Origin: Leifsonia williamsii
Lineage (GTDB): Bacteria; Actinomycetota; Actinomycetes; Actinomycetales; Microbacteriaceae
NCBI RefSeq assembly: GCF_030433685.1
Contig: NZ_JAROCF010000001.1
Coordinates: 62,001 to 126,000 of the forward strand
DNA: 64,000 nucleotides
Reading direction: 5' to 3'
Positions 55,821 through 62,830 of the stretch are shown piece after piece. Each line of letters starts with the position of its first letter. Within the stretch, counting starts at the first letter, position 1. The notes under the pieces are model-generated. The model did not search any database, was not told where the DNA came from, and saw nothing but the letters and a program-made list of their open reading frames with translations. The translations under genes and the position numbers were made by a program.

Positions 55821-56538
55821 GGTCGAGGCCGGTCGCGAACTCGGCGTCGTAGTCGTAGCCCTGCGCGGCGAGTTCGGCCACGACCTCCATCAGATACGGG
55901 AAGGCGGCGGCCAGCTCGGCCGGGGGCCGCTCCTCCTGCTGCTGCTGGGCGAGCTTCTGCGCGGCGAGCGCGCCCGACTCCTCGGCCGTGTCGAAGGGGA
56001 GGGTCTTCTCCTGCAGCGCGAAGCCGTAGACGTAGGCGTCGAGCACCGACGTCACGTGCACGGTCGTGCGGAAGGAGAAGCCGGCGCGACGCAGGCACCC
56101 CATCATCGCGTTGTGCTGGAACAAGTTCGCGGGGCCCGGCCGCATCCGCGTCTCCATCAGCCCGACCGCCCAGGGGTGACGGCGGAGGGCCTGGCGGAGG
56201 GAGGCTGCGCGGGCCCGCATCGCCGGGCGCCAGCTCTGCAGGTCGGCGGCGTCGGGCGGGTCGGCGGCGTCGGGCGGGTCGGCGGCGTTGGGCGGGTCGG
56301 CGGCGTCGGGCGGCTCGACCTCCGCCCAGACCAGGTCGACGATGCCGTCGATCAGCTCGTCCTTGTTGGCGACGTGCTTGTAGAGGGCCATCGGCACGAC
56401 GCCGAGCCGCTGGGCGAGCGCGCGCATGCTGAGCCCGTCGAGGCCCTCGCGGTCTGCCATCGGGAGGGCGGCGGCGAGCACGGCGTCGCGTGAGAGGCGC
56501 GGGCGGGAGGCCCCCTTCGCTCCGGTCGCTGCGGTCAC
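55711..56538 (-). CDS. TetR/AcrR-family regulator (TetR_C-type)
   Basis: 275 residues. N-terminal [54 protein letters not shown], here in pieces ([12 protein letters not shown] and [12 protein letters not shown]). Then [29 protein letters not shown] and a ligand-binding TetR_C-like domain ([14 protein letters not shown]). Between them the DNA encodes PPDAAD repeated about four times. GTG at 56538 is used because it falls at the normal distance before the HTH; upstream ATGs would cross the operator. Likely represses the DUF4386 gene and itself through the palindrome pair at 56547-56595. Confidence 0.9.
   Translation of the reverse strand: MTAATGAKGASRPRLSRDAVLAAALPMADREGLDGLSMRALAQRLGVVPMALYKHVANKDELIDGIVDLVWAEVEPPDAADPPNAADPPDAADPPDAADLQSWRPAMRARAASLRQALRRHPWAVGLMETRMRPGPANLFQHNAMMGCLRRAGFSFRTTVHVTSVLDAYVYGFALQEKTLPFDTAEESGALAAQKLAQQQQEERPPAELAAAFPYLMEVVAELAAQGYDYDAEFATGLDLILDGVERLRPEWSRAGDAPPGSAPADPAPDPGAPR
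56241..56313 (-). repeat. 18-bp tandem repeat inside the TetR gene
   Basis: Four near-perfect 18-bp units (GTCGGGCGGGTCGGCGGC) encode [12 protein letters not shown] just after the HTH. In frame, so variation in copy number would change only the hinge length. Confidence 0.85.
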
Positions 56539-56595
56539 TTGACGAAGTGTACGCCGTACACCTATGCTGCAGCAAACGAGGTGTACGCCGTACAC
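56539..56595 (+). promoter_or_regulatory. Promoter with two identical TetR operators
   Basis: The 15-bp palindrome GTGTACGCCGTACAC occurs twice, at 56547-56561 and 56581-56595, 34 bp apart. The first lies between TTGACG (56539-56544) and TATGCT (56563-56568), an 18-bp spacing, and the second follows the -10. The two boxes fill the gap between the TetR start at 56538 and the DUF4386 gene at 56627. This is the expected site of TetR repression and autoregulation. Confidence 0.85.
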
Positions 56596-56626
56596 CTCCG
56601 CCGCCGGCATCCGTAGAAGGAGCAGC

Positions 56627-57382
56627 ATGACCGCCCTCGCCACACCCCTGTCCGTCCGTCACCGGCGCTCCTCCCTGACCGCCGGTGTGCTCTTCCTCGT
56701 CACGTTCGTCTCGGCCATCGTGGGCGCGCAGCTGTACGGAGGCGCGCTCAGCGACCCGCGCTGGGTGCTGGGCGGAGCCTCCGACACCGGACCCCTGATC
56801 GGCGCCGTGTGCGAGCTCGTGCTGATCGCGGCGAACATCGGCACCGCGCTCGCGCTGCTACCCGTGCTGCGCGAGCGGTTCCCCGCCCTGTCGCACGGCT
56901 ACGTCGCCGCACGGCTGGTCGAGTGCGGCTTCATCGCGGTCGGCATCCTGAGCGTGCTGACCGTGGTGACGTTGCAGCGCGCGGCCGGCGACTCCGGCTC
57001 CGGCTCCGGCTCCGGGTCCGGCTCCGCTGACGGCGCGGCGCTGGTGACGACGGCCGGGGCGTTCGTGGCGCTGCACGATTGGACGTTCCTGCTCGGCCCC
57101 GGCTTCGTCGTGGGGCTGGGCAACGGCCTCCTGCTCGGCTGGATGATGCTCCGCTCGGGGCTCGTGCCGCACTGGATGGCGTGGTTCGGCCTGATCGGCG
57201 GCCCGCTGGTGTCGCTCTCGGGCATCGCCGTGATGTTCGGCGCGTACGGGCAGTTCAGCCCGGCCTCGGCGGTGCTGACCCTTCCCGAGATCGTGTGGGA
57301 GGCGTCGCTGGGCATCTACCTGACCGTGCACGGCTTCCGCCGCCCCGGGGTGGTGGGAGATGTGGCGCAAATGTCGGCTTAG
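56627..57382 (+). CDS. DUF4386-family membrane protein
   Basis: 251 residues, six or seven helices. LTAGVLFLVTFVSAIVGAQLYG, AANIGTALALLPVLRERFPALSHGYVAARLVECGFIAVG and LGNGLLLGWMMLRSGLVPHWMAWFGLIGGPLV match DUF4386 proteins. A (SG)n loop of 6-bp repeats lies at about residue 124-134. Ribosome site AGAAGGAGC before ATG. Regulated by the divergent TetR through the two operator copies. The family's function is unknown; tight repression suggests a drug, lipid or stress response. Confidence 0.88.
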   Translation: MTALATPLSVRHRRSSLTAGVLFLVTFVSAIVGAQLYGGALSDPRWVLGGASDTGPLIGAVCELVLIAANIGTALALLPVLRERFPALSHGYVAARLVECGFIAVGILSVLTVVTLQRAAGDSGSGSGSGSGSADGAALVTTAGAFVALHDWTFLLGPGFVVGLGNGLLLGWMMLRSGLVPHWMAWFGLIGGPLVSLSGIAVMFGAYGQFSPASAVLTLPEIVWEASLGIYLTVHGFRRPGVVGDVAQMSA

Positions 57383-57397
57383 GCGCGCTCCTTCCCT

Positions 57398-57419
57398 ACA
57401 TTCGGCACGAATGTCGGGC
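57398..57419. repeat. Dispersed copy of ACATTCG palindrome
   Basis: ACATTCGGCACGAATGT CGGGC is identical over 22 nt to 9683-9704 next to the SRAP gene. Here it lies between the convergent DUF4386 and MarR genes and probably acts as a hairpin terminator. Confidence 0.75.
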
Positions 57420-57423
57420 CGGG

Positions 57424-57888
57424 TCAGGAGGGGGCGGGGAGCAGCTGCGCCGCCTCCTCCAGGGCGGGGAGGGCGGCCGCGATCGTGCGGCGCTGCGCAG
57501 GCGTGAGCTCGGCGAGCACGGCCGAGACCGCGCGGGCGCGGTCGGTGCGGGCCTCCAGCAGCAGGGCGATGCCGGCGTCGCTGGCCGAGACGAAGAAGGA
57601 GCGGCCGTCGTCGGGGTCGGGCTCGCGCGCGACCAGGCCGCGCCCCTCCAGGTCCGAGATCACCCGCGTGATCGTGGGAGCCGCGACCACCTCGATCGCC
57701 GCCAGCTCGCCCGGGCGCAGCGGGCCGCGGCGCACGATCGTCGACAGCGCCGAGAGCTGACCGTGGCTGAGGCCGCCGGTGGAGGAGCGGATGCGGCGGT
57801 TCAGCCGGCCGATCGCCAGGGCCAGGCGGCCGGGGACATCGTCGTCCTCGGCCGTCGGCCGTCCCAGATCGTCATGCTCGGTTCGCAC
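57424..57888 (-). CDS. MarR-family transcriptional regulator
   Basis: 154 residues from GTG 57888 with GAGG 6 nt upstream. LALAIGRLNRRIR, LSHGQLSALSTIVRRGPLRPGELAAIEVVAAPTITRVISDLEGRGLVAREPDPDDGRSFFVSASDAG is the winged helix in pieces, with the D..D.R wing motif (DPDDGRSFFV) intact. It overlaps the 3' end of the exporter gene by 17 bp and follows it on the same strand, so it is co-transcribed. It probably controls this exporter's operon in response to its substrate. An ATG at 57948 is rejected because it adds residues deep inside the exporter gene. Confidence 0.88.
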   Translation of the reverse strand: MRTEHDDLGRPTAEDDDVPGRLALAIGRLNRRIRSSTGGLSHGQLSALSTIVRRGPLRPGELAAIEVVAAPTITRVISDLEGRGLVAREPDPDDGRSFFVSASDAGIALLLEARTDRARAVSAVLAELTPAQRRTIAAALPALEEAAQLLPAPS

Positions 57889-59647
57889 CGACTTCCTCGC
57901 CTTCGTCGCTGGTCGACCGCGCGGGCGCCGCGGTCTCCCCATGAACATACTTCGCCCCGCCGAGGAACGACGCCACGGCTCCGATGATGCTCATGATCGC
58001 CGCCGCCCAGAACACGACGACCAGTCCGTCGTGGAAGGGGCCGGAGATCAGCTGCGGGAAGAACTCCTTGCCGACCAGGGTCGCGCCGTCGACCTTCGGG
58101 CTGTCGAGGATCCCCGTGGGGCCGAGCAGGCTCTGGATCGGGTTGTAGCCGAGGAACGCGGCGAACAGGCTCCCGACCGGCGGCGTCTGACCGATCTGCG
58201 CGGCGACGTGCTGCGGCACGCCGTGCGAGGTGAGGCCGTGGGTCAGCGCGGTCGGGAGGGTCGTCGACAGGCCCGCGATCATCAGCGAGAAGAACACGCC
58301 GATCGAGAGCGAGCTGCCCGCGTTGAGTGCGACGCCCGCCATGCCGGAGGCGGCTCCGCGCTCGTTCGCGGGCACGCTGTTCATGATCGCTGTGCGGTTC
58401 GGCGATGAGAACAGTCCGGAGCCGACGCCGTTGAGGCCGGTCAGCAGCGCGAACTCCCAGTAGTCGAAGTTCACGGGGATCAGCAGCAGGCCGATGAAGG
58501 TCGCGGCGACCAGCACGAGTCCGACGGTCGCGAAGGCGCGGGCTCCGAACCGGTCGGACAGCGCTCCGGAGATCGGGCCCGCGACGAGGAAGCCGATCGT
58601 GATCGGCAGCATGTAGATGCCCGCCCACAGCGGCGTCGACTCGTAGCTGTACCCGTGCAGCGGCAGCCAGATGCCCTGCAGCCAGATGATCAGCATGAAC
58701 TGGAGGCCGCCGCGGCCGATCGACGCCAGCAGTCCGGCGAAGATGCCCGACGAGAAGGCGCGGATGCGGAACAGCTTCATGTCGAACATCGGAGCCGGAA
58801 CCCTCCGCTCCACGAGCACGAACGCCACGAGCAGCAGCACACCGGCAGCGATGGAGCCGATCACCCACGGGTTGCCCCAGCCCTGCGAGCTGTCGCCGTA
58901 GGGCTGGATGCCGTAGGTGATGCCGGTGAGGAGGGCGACCAGGCCGACGCCGAAGGTCGCGTTGCCGAGCCAGTCGATCCTCCCCGGGTTCTTCTGCCCG
59001 ACCTCGTGCAGCGACTTGTACGACCAGATGGTGCCGATCACGCCGAACGGGACGGACACGAAGAAGACGGCCCGCCAGTCCACCTCGGCCAGCACGCCGC
59101 CGAGGATCAGGCCGATGAACGAACCGGCGATGGCCGCCACCTGGTTGAGGCCGAGCGCGAAGCCGCGCTTGTGGGCCGGGAAGGCGTCGGTGAGGATCGC
59201 GGTCGAGTTCGCGAACAGCATCGCGCCTCCGACGCCCTGCACGAACCGCCAGGCGATCAGCCACAGCGCGCCGGGGCCGCCGGTGAACGGGTCGAGGCAC
59301 AGCGCGATGGCGGAGATCGTGAAGATGACGAACCCGAGGTTGTAGATCCGCACCCGCCCGAACTGGTCGCCCATCCGGCCGAACATCACGACGAAGACGG
59401 CGGTGACGAGCATGTAGCCCATCAGCATCCACAGCAGGTACGACACATTGTCCGGCTCGAGCGGGTTGAGCTTGATGCCGGTGAAGATCGCGGGCAGCGA
59501 GATGATCACGATCGACGAGTTGATCGTCGCCATGAGCATGCCGAGGGTCGTGTTGGAGAGGGCGACCCAGCGGTAGTGCGGGTGGTCCTTGGTGAAGATG
59601 CCGGAGCGGGGCACGGGAGGGAGTCCTTCGGGGATCGGGACTCGCAC
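57872..59647 (-). CDS. MFS exporter, DHA2 (EmrB/QacA) family
   Basis: 591 residues, 14 helices. ALSNTTLGMLMATINSSIVIISLPAIFTGI is helix 1 (motif D region); FGRMGDQFGRVRIYNLG is motif A; QGVGGAMLFANSTAILTDAFPAHKRGFALGLNQ in pieces is motif B/C of drug exporters; SDRFGARAF repeats motif A in the second half. Probably exports drugs or toxic metabolites with proton antiport. GTG 59647 is the only start near a good position, with GAAGGACTCC upstream. Promoter likely just upstream at TATAGT (reverse strand, near 59688). Followed by the MarR regulator. Confidence 0.9.
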   Translation of the reverse strand: MRVPIPEGLPPVPRSGIFTKDHPHYRWVALSNTTLGMLMATINSSIVIISLPAIFTGIKLNPLEPDNVSYLLWMLMGYMLVTAVFVVMFGRMGDQFGRVRIYNLGFVIFTISAIALCLDPFTGGPGALWLIAWRFVQGVGGAMLFANSTAILTDAFPAHKRGFALGLNQVAAIAGSFIGLILGGVLAEVDWRAVFFVSVPFGVIGTIWSYKSLHEVGQKNPGRIDWLGNATFGVGLVALLTGITYGIQPYGDSSQGWGNPWVIGSIAAGVLLLVAFVLVERRVPAPMFDMKLFRIRAFSSGIFAGLLASIGRGGLQFMLIIWLQGIWLPLHGYSYESTPLWAGIYMLPITIGFLVAGPISGALSDRFGARAFATVGLVLVAATFIGLLLIPVNFDYWEFALLTGLNGVGSGLFSSPNRTAIMNSVPANERGAASGMAGVALNAGSSLSIGVFFSLMIAGLSTTLPTALTHGLTSHGVPQHVAAQIGQTPPVGSLFAAFLGYNPIQSLLGPTGILDSPKVDGATLVGKEFFPQLISGPFHDGLVVVFWAAAIMSIIGAVASFLGGAKYVHGETAAPARSTSDEGEEVGANRA

Positions 59648-59746
59648 GGCGATGGGCGAGAGCGCACGGTGTTGTTCAGGTGCATTAACTATATGCCCGG
59701 GCTATGGATTCGGGAAGGGCAGTGACGGCGGAGAGGAGGCAGAGAA

Positions 59747-59788
59747 AGGCCGCATCCCCGGGTCGTGTCGGACCCGGGGATGCGGCCT
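59747..59788. terminator. Strong 18-bp terminator hairpin
   Basis: AGGCCGCATCCCCGGGTC (59747-59764) and GACCCGGGGATGCGGCCT (59771-59788) pair perfectly around a GTGTCG loop. It terminates the leftward secreted-protein gene ending at 59858 and isolates the exporter promoter. Confidence 0.85.
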
Positions 59789-59857
59789 GGCGCGGCGGCC
59801 GTGGCCGAAATGGAAGCATTCCCCCCGGTGCTTCCCGGCCGCCGCCGTCGGTCGGCC

Positions 59858-60520
59858 TCAGCCGACGGTCGCGCCGGCGCCGGAGATGGTGCCGTTGGTG
59901 TGGACGGTCGCGGTCATGGACCACGACGTCGTGATCCAGGCGGGCTGGTTGACGTTCCATCCGCAGTACAGGTTGCGGGAGGTGGTCGAACCGCTGTCGC
60001 TCTTGCTCACGTTGCTGATGGTCCAGCCCGTCACCACGTAGTTGGTGAAGCAGGCGTGGGAGCCCGTGTACCCGGAGTAGCTCTGCGTCACCCAGACCCG
60101 CGAGCCGTTGTAGTAGAACGTGCCGTTCTGCGTCTGCGTGTAGGCCACCCCCGTGACGAACTGCGACCAGTGGTTGGACGAGACGGCGAGCGTCCCGTTC
60201 GGCGAGGCGGTCGCGAGGATCTCCGACTTCTGGGCAGCCGACAGGCCGGGATCGGCGAGCACCTGTGCTCGCGTCGAACGCTCCGGGGTACCGAGGCTCA
60301 CACCGGTCGTGTACGTGCAGTCGGAGGCGGCCCTGCCCGCCGAGAGACAACCGGGGTCGACGAGCGTGCCGGTGGTGGACTGGCCGGCGGCGATCGTCGC
60401 CGCGCCCGACGAGTCCGTGGTCCCCGCCTGGGCGGGCAGCGCGGCTCCGAGCACGACGAGTGCGGCGCCGGCGATGGTCGCGCACGCTCCGAGGAGTGCG
60501 CGATCCCTGAGTGCTTTCAT
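59858..60520 (-). CDS. Secreted protein of unknown function
   Basis: 220 residues. Signal peptide MKALRDRALLGACATIAGAALVVLGAALPAQAG, cleaved after AQA. The mature part is Ser/Thr/Gly/Asn rich with evenly spaced Tyr and Trp (GTFYYNGSRVWVTQSYSGYT, TNYVVTGWTISNVSKSDSG, NLYCGWNVNQPAWITTSW) and an ending TATVHTNGTISGAGATVG. Cysteines at CLSAG, DCTY, ACF and YCG may form disulphides. It resembles secreted actinobacterial proteins but I know no family name. ATG 60520 with GGAAGGAATAC upstream. Surface or stress role unknown. Confidence 0.7.
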   Translation of the reverse strand: MKALRDRALLGACATIAGAALVVLGAALPAQAGTTDSSGAATIAAGQSTTGTLVDPGCLSAGRAASDCTYTTGVSLGTPERSTRAQVLADPGLSAAQKSEILATASPNGTLAVSSNHWSQFVTGVAYTQTQNGTFYYNGSRVWVTQSYSGYTGSHACFTNYVVTGWTISNVSKSDSGSTTSRNLYCGWNVNQPAWITTSWSMTATVHTNGTISGAGATVG

Positions 60521-60728
60521 CCGTGTATTCCTTCCCCGATACATGGTGGATCCGGGCCTCCGGAAGGAGGTCGCTACAAGGGGATGTCCGGCAGATCCTG
60601 GCCGGTTCCCACGAATCCTGCGACGCGCCGGAGCCCTAGGAGAACCCGTTTCCGGCGTGCTAACGTCGCCGCTCACAGGCCTCCGCGAGCGGCAGATCGC
60701 CGACGCACGAGAGGTGGAGGAGGTTCTC

Positions 60729-60974
60729 ATGAACGCCCCTGACGTCGTCGGCTGGGTCCTCATCGTGGTCGGTTTCGTCGCCCTGGCGGCGTGGCTGACC
60801 TTCATCGTGATCGCCGCGGTCCAGATCGTCCGTTCGAGCCGGATGGAGTACACGAGCAAGGTGCTGTGGATCGCGGCGCTGATCGTGTTCCCGCTCATCG
60901 GAGTGCTGTGCTGGTACGCCTTCGGCGACCGCACGCGCCGCATCGAGAACGCGGTGAGCAGCCACCTCCGCTGA
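60729..60974 (+). CDS. PLDc_N-domain small membrane protein
   Basis: 81 residues. GGAGGAGG precedes the ATG. Two helices: WVLIVVGFVALAAWLTFIVIAAVQIV, then SSRMEYTSKVLWIAALIVFPLIGVLCWYAFG; the second block with K..W......P..G...Y...G is the phospholipase D-nuclease N-terminal (PLDc_N) motif seen in stand-alone actinobacterial membrane proteins. Topology is likely N-out with a basic tail inside. Function unknown. It is just upstream of an ECF sigma gene, but a direct link is not visible. Confidence 0.85.
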   Translation: MNAPDVVGWVLIVVGFVALAAWLTFIVIAAVQIVRSSRMEYTSKVLWIAALIVFPLIGVLCWYAFGDRTRRIENAVSSHLR

Positions 60975-61028
60975 ACCGCTCCGACCCTCGTGTTAGCCTC
61001 TGTTCGATCTCAACAGGGGGAGTCGAGG

Positions 61029-61637
61029 GTGGTCGACGAACGGGCCGACGCCGCTCTGTGGCTGGAGGCCACCAGCGGCACCGAGCGCTCGTTCGCCGTC
61101 CTCTTCGACCGGTACCGGAGGCGCGTCTTCCGCAAGGCGTACGCGCAGCTGAAGAGCGTGCACGACGCCGAGGACGTGGTCGCGATCGTCTTCCTCGAGG
61201 CCTGGCGCAACCGGGCGAAGGTACGCATCGTCGACGGGTCGATCCTGCCCTGGCTGCTGAGCGTCACGAGCTACGTGCTGCTCAATCATGCGAGAAGCGC
61301 CCGGCGCTGGAACCGGCTGCTCGCGGCGCTCCCCGAACCCGAGCAGCACGCCGACCACGCCGACATCGTGCTCGACCGGCTCGACCACGACGCCGAGCTG
61401 CGCGCCGTGTACGAGGCGATGGCCGTGCTCACCGCCCAGGAGCGATCCATCATCGACCTCAGCGTGATCGAGGAGCTCCCGCTTGCAACCGTGGCGGCCG
61501 TGCTGGACATCCCCGTAGGAACGGTGAAGTCCAAGCTGCACCGCGCTCGCGAGAAGATCCGCCGCCGGATGCCGAGCCATCTGACCAACGACACCCGCAG
61601 CGAGCTCACCGCCCGACTGTACGGAGCCGCCCAGTGA
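61029..61637 (+). CDS. ECF-type RNA polymerase sigma factor
   Basis: 202 residues. Region 2: FAVLFDRYRRRVFRKAYAQLKSVHDAEDVVAIVFLEAWRN, with the DAEDVV and FLEAWRN signatures. Region 4: LTAQERSIIDLSVIEELPLATVAAVLDIPVGTVKSKLHRAREKIR. GTG 61029 after GGGGGAG. Overlaps its downstream partner (GTGA at 61634), a membrane protein that is probably its anti-sigma or signal protein. The target genes are not deducible, although the crystallin-like secreted protein nearby could be one. Confidence 0.92.
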   Translation: MVDERADAALWLEATSGTERSFAVLFDRYRRRVFRKAYAQLKSVHDAEDVVAIVFLEAWRNRAKVRIVDGSILPWLLSVTSYVLLNHARSARRWNRLLAALPEPEQHADHADIVLDRLDHDAELRAVYEAMAVLTAQERSIIDLSVIEELPLATVAAVLDIPVGTVKSKLHRAREKIRRRMPSHLTNDTRSELTARLYGAAQ

Positions 61638-62155
61638 CACCCCTCTACGACGACGGCGACATGCCGGAGATGACCGAGCAGCGTACGGACGCGATCCGCG
61701 AGACCCTGCTCACGCAGGTGCGCACCGAGGCGAGCCGTCGGCGGCGTGCGCTCCGGCGCAGGTTCGCGCTCTGGGGCGGCATCGGGGTGCTCGCCATCGG
61801 CGGTGCGGCGACGGCGGCCACCGCGATCCTCCACTCCCAGGAGGTCACGAACACCGACATCGTCTACTGCCTCGCGTCGCCGCAGCGCGGCGCCGACGGT
61901 CAATTCACGTATGCCGCCGCGACGCTGCACGACGAGGCGAGCGGCGAGGGAACGGTCTCCGACCCGATCGGCGTCTGCCGGGACATGTGGCGCCGCGGAG
62001 CGCTCGACAAGGACACGGACCAGCTCGCCGCCACCCCCGGCCCGCACGAGGTGCCGAAGGAGCTGCAGCTCTGCGTCATGGGCGACGGGAGCCCGGCCGT
62101 CGTTCCCGGACGGCCCGGCATCTGCCAGTCCGCCGGGCTCGCCCCGGAGCGGTAG
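61634..62155 (+). CDS. Membrane protein coupled to ECF sigma factor (putative anti-sigma)
   Basis: 173 residues, GTG overlapping the sigma stop. Residues 1-43 are cytosolic and rich in charged residues (TEASRRRRALRRRF); one helix spans about 45-66. The external domain has cysteines (DIVYCLASP, IGVCRDMW, LQLCVMG, GICQS), consistent with disulphides. It lacks the usual HxxxCxxC zinc anti-sigma motif. The CRDMW and PE-K-ELQLCVMGDGSPAVVPG pattern resembles other actinobacterial partners of ECF sigma factors, but I do not know a named family. Anti-sigma role is inferred from coupling only. Confidence 0.75.
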   Translation: MTPLYDDGDMPEMTEQRTDAIRETLLTQVRTEASRRRRALRRRFALWGGIGVLAIGGAATAATAILHSQEVTNTDIVYCLASPQRGADGQFTYAAATLHDEASGEGTVSDPIGVCRDMWRRGALDKDTDQLAATPGPHEVPKELQLCVMGDGSPAVVPGRPGICQSAGLAPER

Positions 62156-62158
62156 CGC

Positions 62159-62701
62159 TCAGCCCGCCGGCCGGAACACCAGCGAGAGGACCCGGTCGTT
62201 CAGCGCCCCGAGGCTCGCGCAGTTCGGCGTGCACAGCAGCTGCGATCCGCCGTACGAGGGCGCGGAGTACAGCGAGACATGGCATCCGGCGAACGCCTTC
62301 GCCGAGCTGATGACGTTCCGCCACCCGGCGTCGAGCGCTGCGAAGCCGAACGTCACCCCGGCGCAGCTCCCGCTCCCGTAGAAGGACAGACTCCCTCCCG
62401 CGTAGCCGGCGTCCTTGTAGACGGTGCCGAGAACAGTGCTCGCCGTGGTCGCCGCGGCCAGGGCGGAGGTGCCGCGCGGCGCTGTGACCACGGCCAGGTA
62501 GGCGCGGAGCTCGTCCGGCGTCCGGAAGCAGACGGGGGTCGCGGGGTCCACGCCCGACGCGAGCGGCTCGATCCGGACCGCGCAGTATTCGCCCGCCGAG
62601 GGCGCCGCCGGCTCCTGGTTCGGCGGTGCGGCGGCCGTGGTCGTGACGGACAGGACGGCGGCCAAGGCGGCCGCCGACACCAGCGCCGGTGCGCGCTTCA
62701 T
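62159..62701 (-). CDS. Secreted beta/gamma-crystallin or peptidase-inhibitor I36-like protein
   Basis: 180 residues. Signal peptide MKRAPALVSAAALAAVLSVTTTAAA. C-terminal half: VYKDAGYAGGSLSFYGSGSC, GWRNVISSAKAFAGC, HVSLYSAPSYGGSQLLC and LNDRVLSLVF, two beta-strand Greek-key halves of the type seen in peptidase inhibitor I36 and beta/gamma-crystallin-like secreted actinobacterial proteins. Paired cysteines support disulphides. Ends 4 bp from the convergent anti-sigma gene. Exact activity cannot be read. Confidence 0.8.
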   Translation of the reverse strand: MKRAPALVSAAALAAVLSVTTTAAAPPNQEPAAPSAGEYCAVRIEPLASGVDPATPVCFRTPDELRAYLAVVTAPRGTSALAAATTASTVLGTVYKDAGYAGGSLSFYGSGSCAGVTFGFAALDAGWRNVISSAKAFAGCHVSLYSAPSYGGSQLLCTPNCASLGALNDRVLSLVFRPAG

Positions 62702-62830
62702 GCATACTCCTCGAGGACACGGCCGCGCCCGTGTGCGGGCGAAGGCCGACGGTGCAGCGTCGGCGGATGCCGACGCTCACACGGGTATGTCCGCGACGTG
62801 AGCGCTGGTTGCGCCTCGCGCGCCCTCCCT

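Noticed and set aside
57889..57948. A longer MarR protein from ATG 57948
   Set aside because: It would add 20 Arg/Pro-rich residues within the exporter gene; GTG 57888 has a GAGG and a normal family length.
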